A stretch of DNA of 64,000 nucleotides, from assembly GCA_910584045.1 (NCBI GenBank), contig CAJTYO010000006.1, positions 22,453 through 86,452 on the forward strand. Direction: 5' to 3'. The stretch comes from an uncultured Oscillospiraceae bacterium. GTDB lineage: Bacteria > Bacillota > Clostridia > Oscillospirales > Oscillospiraceae. This document shows, piece after piece, positions 58,302 to 64,000 of this stretch (within the stretch, counting starts at the first letter, position 1; each line of letters opens with the position of its first letter). A program made the translations under genes and the position numbers. The notes beneath the pieces were generated by a model. It was not told the DNA's origin. It worked only from the letters and a program-made list of their open reading frames with translations, and ran no database searches.

Positions 58302-58395
58302 GAAGCCCTCCTTTTTGTTGTTGACAGAGATATGCGGCTGTGGTAGACTGCTTTTTGATATCCAATTTATTTTTTGGATTTTATCGATGCTGCCA

Positions 58396-58424
58396 TAGTA
58401 ACATAGTTGCACCTGTTTTGTCAA
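58396..58424 (-). promoter_or_regulatory. Promoter of the RepA-like gene
   Basis: On the minus strand TTGACA (58424-58419), 17 bp and TTACTA (58401-58396). Confidence 0.5.
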
Positions 58425-58467
58425 GACACATTTTAAAAATATTTTTGGATACTTTGTAGGAGGCTTT

Positions 58468-59403
58468 ATGTGGAACTATAAAATGCACTTTCTAGAGGAC
58501 GGGGAGTTCTTTGAGTACGATACTTTTGGAGGTCAAGGTTCCACTGCTGCGCAGATAGCTCTGCCTTATCTGGAGAGCCTGTTGAGTTTTCTGGAGATGG
58601 ACTGCGCGGAGTGGGAGCCATTGATCCAGCAGACTTGCGAGGATTTGAAGCAGTTTCTTGCTACAAAAGACGCATACACCGACCAGATGATGCGGGCACT
58701 GGGTAAATTGAGCGAGAAGCATGTTTACTTTAAGCTGCTGTATTTGCAGTGGTTCTGGCGCAAAGCCAGCGGAAGCATAGAACCCGGGATGGCAGAAGAA
58801 ATGCGCCAGCTTCCGGAACAGCTTTCGCTATGCCAGAAACAGGCGCAGAAATTTGTGGAGAATATTTTGGATGTTGATCGGGTTGATAGAGACATACAGA
58901 AAAATGTCAGAGCGAACTATGTTTTCGACCAGCCCCGTGATGCGGACCTATTCTGCTTCAAGCCAATCCCGGTTAGCTTCGGGCCGGTGGGCGAGGATGA
59001 CTGTGGCACAATCCTGTATCCGAATACTATCCGTGACCTGATCGACTTTTCTCTGCGAGATTGCGTTGCAAAAAGTATTCCCGTCCGCCGGTGCAGGAAC
59101 TGCGGCAGGTATTTTCCTATCATTGGCCGGATCACAGCGGAGTATTGCAGCAGGCCGAAGCCCTCCGGGAAGCTCTGCCGGAATATTGCTCCAGTACAAA
59201 GGTGGGCGAAGAACAGCAAGAAGGATCTGGTATTCAGCGAGTACCGCCGGGAGTATAAGCGGCACTTCGCCTGGATCAAGGCTGGGAAGATTTCAGAGGA
59301 ACAGTTTGCAGCCTGGGCGAAGCAGGCCAAGGCGAAAAAGCACGAGTGCGATGCGGAGGAGATTTCGCTGGATGAGTTCAAGGCGTGGCTGAAGGATGCC
59401 TGA
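58468..59403 (+). CDS. DUF6076 family protein with zinc-finger motif
   Basis: The 311-residue protein has a helical N-terminal two thirds and a Cys cluster near residue 205 (RRCRNCGRYFP...AEYCSRPKPSGKLCRN), likely a zinc-binding knuckle. A basic helical tail follows (YRREYKRHFAWIKAGKISEE). It resembles DUF6076 proteins of clostridial mobile elements. It is read divergently from the RepA-like gene, so a regulatory or DNA-binding role for the element is possible. Confidence 0.65.
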   Translation: MWNYKMHFLEDGEFFEYDTFGGQGSTAAQIALPYLESLLSFLEMDCAEWEPLIQQTCEDLKQFLATKDAYTDQMMRALGKLSEKHVYFKLLYLQWFWRKASGSIEPGMAEEMRQLPEQLSLCQKQAQKFVENILDVDRVDRDIQKNVRANYVFDQPRDADLFCFKPIPVSFGPVGEDDCGTILYPNTIRDLIDFSLRDCVAKSIPVRRCRNCGRYFPIIGRITAEYCSRPKPSGKLCRNIAPVQRWAKNSKKDLVFSEYRREYKRHFAWIKAGKISEEQFAAWAKQAKAKKHECDAEEISLDEFKAWLKDA

Positions 59404-59435
59404 CTTTTTAGAAAAATCTGTTTATCATACAAACA

Positions 59436-60215
59436 TTATCTGCACTGCATGACTACTGTCTTCATCTCCGCCACATACTCCCGCACATACGGCACAGCCT
59501 CCCGGCCATACTGTTCCACCAGCCGGACAATAGCGGAACCCACAATGACTCCGTCGGACAGCGCCGCCATTTTCCGGGCCTGCTCCGGCGTGGAGATGCC
59601 GAAGCCGATAGCGCAGGGGATGGACGTATTTTCCCGTACCACCCGAATGATGGAAGCCAAATCAGTAGTGATTTCGCTGCGGGTCCCCGTGACGCCCAGG
59701 CTGGAAACCACATAAAGGAACCCCTCGGCCTCCCGTGCAATCATGGCGATCCGGTCCGCCGAAGTGGGCGCTACCAGGGAGATAATGTCAATACCGTATG
59801 CCCGGCACACCGGGGCAAACTCATCCTTCTCCTCGAAGGGAAGATCAGGGAGGATCAGACCGTCCATGCCGATGTCCCGGCAGACAGAAACAAACCGTTC
59901 TGTGCCGTAGGTGAACACCACATTGGCGTAGGTCATGAACACCATGGGCACTGTTATATCCCGGCGCAGGTCACGAACCATGTCAAAAATCTTATCCGTA
60001 GTCACTCCTCCCGCTAGGGCTCTCATATTAGCACCCTGAATGACTGGCCCCTCGGCGGTGGGGTCGGAGAAGGGAATGCCCAGCTCAATGAGATCCGCCC
60101 CGGCCTCCGCCATGGTCCGCACCAGTGCCGCCGTTGTCTCCAGGTCTGGGTCCCCGCAGGTGACAAACGGAATAAACGCCTTGCCGTTGGCAAAAGCGGA
60201 AGCAATGTTACTCAT
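59436..60215 (-). CDS. trpA: Tryptophan synthase alpha subunit
   Basis: The 259-residue TIM-barrel enzyme splits indole-glycerol phosphate to indole. The catalytic Glu is in LIELGIPFSDPTAEGPVI near residue 45 and the catalytic Asp in DGLILPDLPFEE near 125; the phosphate-binding loop is GFGISTPEQ. It overlaps trpB by 8 bases and starts at 60215 after GGGGAGG. It is the last gene of the operon and its tail faces the DUF6076 gene. Confidence 0.95.
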   Translation of the reverse strand: MSNIASAFANGKAFIPFVTCGDPDLETTAALVRTMAEAGADLIELGIPFSDPTAEGPVIQGANMRALAGGVTTDKIFDMVRDLRRDITVPMVFMTYANVVFTYGTERFVSVCRDIGMDGLILPDLPFEEKDEFAPVCRAYGIDIISLVAPTSADRIAMIAREAEGFLYVVSSLGVTGTRSEITTDLASIIRVVRENTSIPCAIGFGISTPEQARKMAALSDGVIVGSAIVRLVEQYGREAVPYVREYVAEMKTVVMQCR

Positions 60216-61392
60216 GGAGATCCTCCCCTCTATACCGCGCAATAGCGGCCACGTCCTTATCTCCTCTTCCGGAGATGGTCACGGCGATAATCTGCTCCTT
60301 CTCCATGGTGGGCGCCAGCTTTATGGCGTAAGCCACCGCGTGGGCGGACTCAATGGCGGGGATGATCCCCTCCGTCCGGCTGAGATACTCAAAGGCACTC
60401 ACCGCATCCTCATCCGTGACAGGCACGTACTCCGCCCGACCGGTGTCGTGGAGATATGCGTGTTCTGGGCCAATACCAGGGTAGTCCAGCCCGGCGGAGA
60501 TGGAGTATACCGGAGCAATCTGCCCAAACTTGTCCTGGCAGAAATAGGACTTCATGCCGTGGAAGATGCCCTCCCGCCCGGTGGCGATGGTGGCGGCGGT
60601 TTCAAAGGTGTCCACCCCCCGGCCCGCCGCCTCGCAGCCGATGAGACGCACGGACTTGTCCGGGATGAAGTGGTAGAAGCTGCCTATGGCGTTGGAGCCG
60701 CCGCCGACGCAGGCGATCACCGCATCCGGGAGCCGCCCCTCCTTCTCCAGCATCTGGGCCTTCGTCTCCCGGGAGATCACGGATTGGAAGTCCCGGACGA
60801 TGGTGGGGAAGGGGTGGGGACCCATGACGGAGCCCAGACAGTAGTGGGTGTCATCAATACGACGGGTCCACTCCCGCATGGCCTCGCTGACCGCGTCCTT
60901 CAGGGTGGCGGTTCCGGTGGTGACAGGGATAACCTCCGCTCCCAGCAGACGCATCCGGTATACGTTCAGGGCCTGCCGCCGGGTGTCCTCCTCCCCCATG
61001 AACACCACGCACGCCATCCCCATGAGGGCGGCAGCGGTGGCGGTGGCCACGCCGTGCTGTCCGGCGCCGGTCTCGGCGATAAGCCGGGTTTTTCCCATCT
61101 TTTTCGCCAGCAGCGCCTGGCCCAGTACGTTGTTGATCTTATGGGAGCCGGTGTGGTTCAGATCTTCCCTCTTGAGGTAGATTTTTGCACCACCCAGGTC
61201 GCGGGTCATCTTTTCCGCATAGTAGAGGCGGGAGGGACGGCCCGCGTACTCGTTCAGCAGAGCGGTGAGTTCCCTGTTGAAGTCCGGATTGCTTTTATAG
61301 AAGTCATAGGCTTTTTCCAGCTCAATCACGGCATTCATCAGCGTCTCCGGGATATACTGCCCACCGTGGATGCCGAAGCGTCCTTTTGACAT
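60208..61392 (-). CDS. trpB: Tryptophan synthase beta subunit
   Basis: The 394-residue PLP enzyme joins indole and serine. The Schiff-base Lys is in NHTGSHKINNVLGQ near residue 83, the catalytic Glu in AETGAGQHGVATA and the phosphate cradle in CVGGGSNAIG near 229. Length and motifs are those of the TrpB1 type that partners TrpA. It is placed between trpF and trpA. Confidence 0.96.
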   Translation of the reverse strand: MSKGRFGIHGGQYIPETLMNAVIELEKAYDFYKSNPDFNRELTALLNEYAGRPSRLYYAEKMTRDLGGAKIYLKREDLNHTGSHKINNVLGQALLAKKMGKTRLIAETGAGQHGVATATAAALMGMACVVFMGEEDTRRQALNVYRMRLLGAEVIPVTTGTATLKDAVSEAMREWTRRIDDTHYCLGSVMGPHPFPTIVRDFQSVISRETKAQMLEKEGRLPDAVIACVGGGSNAIGSFYHFIPDKSVRLIGCEAAGRGVDTFETAATIATGREGIFHGMKSYFCQDKFGQIAPVYSISAGLDYPGIGPEHAYLHDTGRAEYVPVTDEDAVSAFEYLSRTEGIIPAIESAHAVAYAIKLAPTMEKEQIIAVTISGRGDKDVAAIARYRGEDLHE

Positions 61393-61397
61393 AGTGC

Positions 61398-62003
61398 TCA
61401 GTCCTTTCGAGCGGCGGCAACCGCCGCCTGGATTTTATCAAAATCTTTCTTTTTCTCCGTCTCCACCCTGCTGGAGATGTCCAGGCCGTAGGGATGAAGA
61501 AGTGTGACGGCCTCTGGGATATTTTGCGGCGTCAGTCCGCCCGCCAGCAGCCAGGGCCGCGTTATGCTCTCTGCCAATGACCAGTCGAAGGTTTCCCCGG
61601 TGCCATACCCGTTGTCCAGGATAATCAAATCCGCTGTCGAATGGTTCGCTGCCGCTAAATCTTCCGGGGAGCGGACTTTGTATGCCTTCCACACCGGATG
61701 TCCCGGCGCGGCGGCGCGGAGGGCGGCGATATAGGCCGCATCCTCCTGGCCGTGGAGCTGGGCGATAGACACCGTGCCGTCATTGAGCAGCGCGACGACT
61801 GTATCCACCGGCTGATTCACAAACACGCCCACCGGAACGACGGCATCATCCAGTTCCCGCCGCAGCGACCGCACCTTCTCCGGGGCAAGGCTGCGGTGGC
61901 TTTTAGGAAAGTTGATAATGAAGCCGCACCAGTCCGGCTTGACCTGATTGACGTACCGAATGTCCCCGGACCGGTACAGGCCGCAGATCTTGATTTTTGT
62001 CAT
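61398..62003 (-). CDS. trpF: Phosphoribosylanthranilate isomerase
   Basis: The 201-residue TIM barrel performs the Amadori rearrangement in tryptophan synthesis. The catalytic Cys is in KIKICGLYRSGDI (residue 7), the general-acid Asp in LIILDNGYGTGETFDW near 124, and LLAGGLTPQNIPEA binds phosphate. It overlaps trpC by 4 bases and precedes trpB by 5. Confidence 0.95.
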   Translation of the reverse strand: MTKIKICGLYRSGDIRYVNQVKPDWCGFIINFPKSHRSLAPEKVRSLRRELDDAVVPVGVFVNQPVDTVVALLNDGTVSIAQLHGQEDAAYIAALRAAAPGHPVWKAYKVRSPEDLAAANHSTADLIILDNGYGTGETFDWSLAESITRPWLLAGGLTPQNIPEAVTLLHPYGLDISSRVETEKKKDFDKIQAAVAAARKD

Positions 62004-62788
62004 CGCGCCGCCTCCCGCATTTCCCGCAGCAGGGCGGCTTTGTCCTTCGCCCGCATGAGAACTTCGCCCATCAGTACTGCGTCAGCGCCGGCCTTTTTCA
62101 GTGCCGCGACATCTTCGGTTGAGGACACCCCGCTCTCCGCCACATAGACGCATTCCGGCGGAACCAGCTCCCGCAGGCGGGCGGCATTAGAGAAGTCCAC
62201 AGAGAAATCCTTCAGATTCCGGTTGTTTACACCAATGATCTTTGCCCCCACGCTGACGGCGGAGCAGATTTCTTCCTCGTCGTGGGTTTCCACCAGGGCG
62301 GCAAGGCCCAGACTGTGGGCAAGCTCGAGATACCGGGCGAGAGTGGCGGTGTCCAGCAGGGCGCAAATGAGCAGCACCGCGTCCGCCCCCATGAGTCTCG
62401 CCTGGTAGATTTGATACTCGTCCACCGTGAAGTCCTTGCGCAGCATAGGAATGACGGCCTCCCGGCGGATGGCGCGGAAAATCTCGTCTGAACCCAGGAA
62501 CCACCTGGGCTCCGTCAGGCAGGAAATGGCATCCGCTCCCGCCGCCTGATAGCTCCGGCCGATGTCCAGGTAGGGGAAATCCTCGGAAATGACCCCTTTG
62601 GAGGGCGAAGCTTTCTTGACCTCACAGATGAAGCTCATCCCCGGCTTCCGCAGCCGCTCCAAGAACACGTTCCCATACGCTTCCTGCCCCCGGCACAGCA
62701 TTTCAAGTTCCTCCAGGGGAAGCTTTGTCCTGTCCGCCGCCACCCGCTCCCTGGCGTGGGCGGCAATGGTGTCTAAAATCGTACTCAT
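62000..62788 (-). CDS. trpC: Indole-3-glycerol phosphate synthase
   Basis: The 262-residue barrel closes the indole ring. Family blocks are FICEVKKASPSKGVI near residue 50, VIPMLRKDFTVDEYQIYQAR near 105, IIGVNNRNLKDFSVD near 178 and YVAESGVSSTEDV. The start at 62788 comes after a purine-rich segment 6 bases past the trpD stop; longer upstream frame is trpD sequence. Confidence 0.95.
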   Translation of the reverse strand: MSTILDTIAAHARERVAADRTKLPLEELEMLCRGQEAYGNVFLERLRKPGMSFICEVKKASPSKGVISEDFPYLDIGRSYQAAGADAISCLTEPRWFLGSDEIFRAIRREAVIPMLRKDFTVDEYQIYQARLMGADAVLLICALLDTATLARYLELAHSLGLAALVETHDEEEICSAVSVGAKIIGVNNRNLKDFSVDFSNAARLRELVPPECVYVAESGVSSTEDVAALKKAGADAVLMGEVLMRAKDKAALLREMREAAR

Positions 62789-62793
62789 ACCGC

Positions 62794-63804
62794 TCACCCG
62801 TTGGAGCGGCGGACGACTTCCGCCAGCTTCTCCGCCGCCTTGCCGGAACCCAGCAGTTCCTCCACCAGCCTGACCCCGGCCTCCATGCTCTCCGCCTTGC
62901 CGCCGATATACAGCGCCGCCCCGGCGTTCAGGCACACCGCCTGCCGCTTGGGGCCGTTTTCCGTCCCGTCCAGGATGGCGCGGGTGATGGCGGCGTTCTC
63001 CTGGGGCGTGCCGCCGGTGAGGTCGGACTTTTCGCAGCGGGCATAGCCAAACTGCTCCGGGGTGATCTCGTACCGCTGGAACCAGCTGTCCTTGATTTCG
63101 CAGACTGTGGTGGGGGCGCTCATGGAGATCTCATCCAGCTTGTCCTGACCGTAGACCACCATGCCCCGTTTGACGCCCAGCTTGCTCATCACCTGGGCCA
63201 GAGGCTCCACCAGCGCGCCGTCGAACACGCCCATCAGCTCCATATTGGCCCCGGCGGGGTTGGACAGGGGGCCCAGGATGTTGAACACCGTGCGGATGCC
63301 CAGCTCCTTGCGGATGGGGGCCACGTATTTCATAGCGATGTGGTAGTTCTGGGCGAAGAGAAAACAGAAATTCAGCTCCCGCAGCAGCTCCGCGCTCTTT
63401 TCCGGCGGGATGGTGATGTTCACCCCCAGGGCCTCCAGCACATCCGCCGCGCCGGACTTGCTGGAAGCTGCCCGGTTGCCGTGCTTTGCCACCGGTACGC
63501 CGCCTGCGGCGATAACAAAGGCGGCGGTGGTGGAGATGTTGAAGGAGTTGGAGCCGTCGCCGCCGGTGCCTACGATTTCCAGCACGTCCATCTCGTGGAG
63601 CAGCTTGACGCAATGGGTGCGCATCCCGGAGGCGGAGGCGGTGATCTCGTCGATGGTCTCCCCCTTCAGGGACAGGGCCGTGAGGTAGGCGGAGGTCTGG
63701 ACAGGGGTGGTCTCGCCGCTCATGATCTCGTTCATGACGGCCTCCGCCTCAGCGTAGGTCAGACCCTGCTTCTTGGAAAGTTTAATAATGGCTTCTTTAA
63801 TCAT
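62794..63804 (-). CDS. trpD: Anthranilate phosphoribosyltransferase
   Basis: The 336-residue enzyme attaches phosphoribose to anthranilate. The PRPP loop EIVGTGGDGSNSFNISTTAA is at about residue 76 and HGNRAASSKSGAADVLEALG near 108. The start at 63804 follows AGGAGG. It is the first trp gene seen here; trpE and trpG are not directly upstream inside the window. Confidence 0.95.
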   Translation of the reverse strand: MIKEAIIKLSKKQGLTYAEAEAVMNEIMSGETTPVQTSAYLTALSLKGETIDEITASASGMRTHCVKLLHEMDVLEIVGTGGDGSNSFNISTTAAFVIAAGGVPVAKHGNRAASSKSGAADVLEALGVNITIPPEKSAELLRELNFCFLFAQNYHIAMKYVAPIRKELGIRTVFNILGPLSNPAGANMELMGVFDGALVEPLAQVMSKLGVKRGMVVYGQDKLDEISMSAPTTVCEIKDSWFQRYEITPEQFGYARCEKSDLTGGTPQENAAITRAILDGTENGPKRQAVCLNAGAALYIGGKAESMEAGVRLVEELLGSGKAAEKLAEVVRRSNG

Positions 63805-63831
63805 GTTGGTTTCCTCCTATTACAATAAGAA

Positions 63832-64000
63832 TTACGGTAAGAGGCACGGCAGCCAGCTGTGTCTTTTTCCGCATTGTTGCCAAAGCTGATAGAATGAGAG
63901 AGTATTGGCCTGATGTATTCCTCCAAGGACTAACACGTCCGGGGAAAAGTCCGTCAGCCAGCCTCTCATTCGCAGCGTTCGATTTATGCAGGTTGAGCCG
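63832..64000 (-). CDS. Partial open frame at the window edge
   Basis: A leftward frame open to the window end stops at TAA (63834-63832), 27 bases before trpD. It contains DFSPDVLVLGGIHQANTLSF. It does not look like the C-terminus of TrpG or TrpE. It could be the end of an unrelated gene or chance; its start is outside the window. Confidence 0.2.
   Translation of the reverse strand, partial: GSTCINRTLRMRGWLTDFSPDVLVLGGIHQANTLSFYQLWQQCGKRHSWLPCLLP

Larger units (their letters stand above)
53045..59403. mobile_element. Tn4451-like mobilisable element (ends approximate)
   Basis: A serine recombinase, a small conserved protein, a relaxase, MobC, an origin-like region, a RepA-like ATPase and a DUF6076 gene form the usual set of mobilisable elements in gut clostridia. 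There is no type IV secretion gene, so transfer would need a helper. It lies between the CotH operon and the trp operon. The exact ends were not found. Confidence 0.6.

Noticed and set aside
60040..61389. Long plus-strand frame across trpB
   Set aside because: Antisense shadow of trpB and trpA; the minus strand has all enzyme motifs.
62725..63828. Long plus-strand frame across trpD
   Set aside because: Antisense shadow of trpD with repetitive His/Gly/Gln content.
1..64000. Genome-wide TAG recoding as an explanation of the amber codons
   Set aside because: TAG closes several apparently intact genes here (for example at 19306, 40327 and 56601), so a general reassignment is not supported.
1..64000. 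CRISPR arrays, rRNA and tRNA genes
   Set aside because: I saw no regular spacer-repeat pattern, no rRNA signature and no convincing tRNA cloverleaf in either strand.
63805..64000. T-box leader for the trp operon
   Set aside because: No T-box core motif or clear antiterminator was found in this short upstream stretch; the operon probably begins outside the window.

Overview
The window looks like a GC-rich gut member of the Bacillota, most likely an Oscillospiraceae-type clostridium (Flavonifractor, Oscillibacter or Intestinimonas-like). The grounds are strong AGGAGG ribosome sites, sigma-A type promoters, a TRAP/TAXI catabolic operon, AbrB/SpoVT-like and CotH/VTC genes, and Tn4451-like mobilisation genes. 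No rRNA, tRNA or CRISPR array was seen. The genus is an inference.

Layout. (1) About 0.3-16.2 kb is a mobile element with a small tyrosine recombinase at its left end and a large serine recombinase at its right end. In between are two DNA methyltransferases, a VirD4/TraG-like coupling ATPase, a replication-relaxation protein and a small island of amidoligase, gamma-glutamylcyclotransferase, DUF5049-like and virulence-related genes. A non-coding, Asn-codon-rich stretch (2243-2419) reads like the template repeat of a diversity-generating retroelement, but no reverse transcriptase is present. The serine recombinase gene is broken at its 3' end by a 131-bp MITE-like insertion. (2) 16.3-19.2 kb carries a ZIP metal transporter, DUF2871, an EFR1-type flavodoxin/ferredoxin and a Cu/Zn superoxide dismutase. 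(3) 19.3-31.9 kb is a ten-gene leftward operon read away from a divergent AraC-type regulator: a PreA-like oxidoreductase, two complete LeuCD-type dehydratase pairs, two tandem M24-fold proteins, an AbrB-type membrane protein and a TAXI/TRAP transporter. It looks like one uptake-plus-catabolism unit for an unidentified organic acid. (4) 32.2-43.1 kb holds a GH85 endoglycosidase lipoprotein, an AbrB-like regulator, ferredoxin, cobUT, prfC, an amidase, a GNAT pseudogene split by an IS630-type element, and nfeD. (5) 43.5-52.2 kb has a chimeric pseudogene, a three-gene ABC exporter behind a structured leader, a two-component system, and a VTC-DUF4956-CotH operon. (6) 52.3-59.4 kb is a Tn4451-like mobilisable element (serine recombinase, MobC, relaxase with a nested overlapping gene, RepA-like ATPase). 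(7) 59.4-63.8 kb is the tail of a trp operon (trpD-C-F-B-A order).

The most interesting points are the orphan DGR template-like repeat, the catabolic operon with duplicated aconitase-type pairs and M24 proteins that lack metal ligands, the amidoligase island with a module shared by two of its proteins, the gene nested in the relaxase, and three places where a good ribosome site is followed by ATA instead of ATG.
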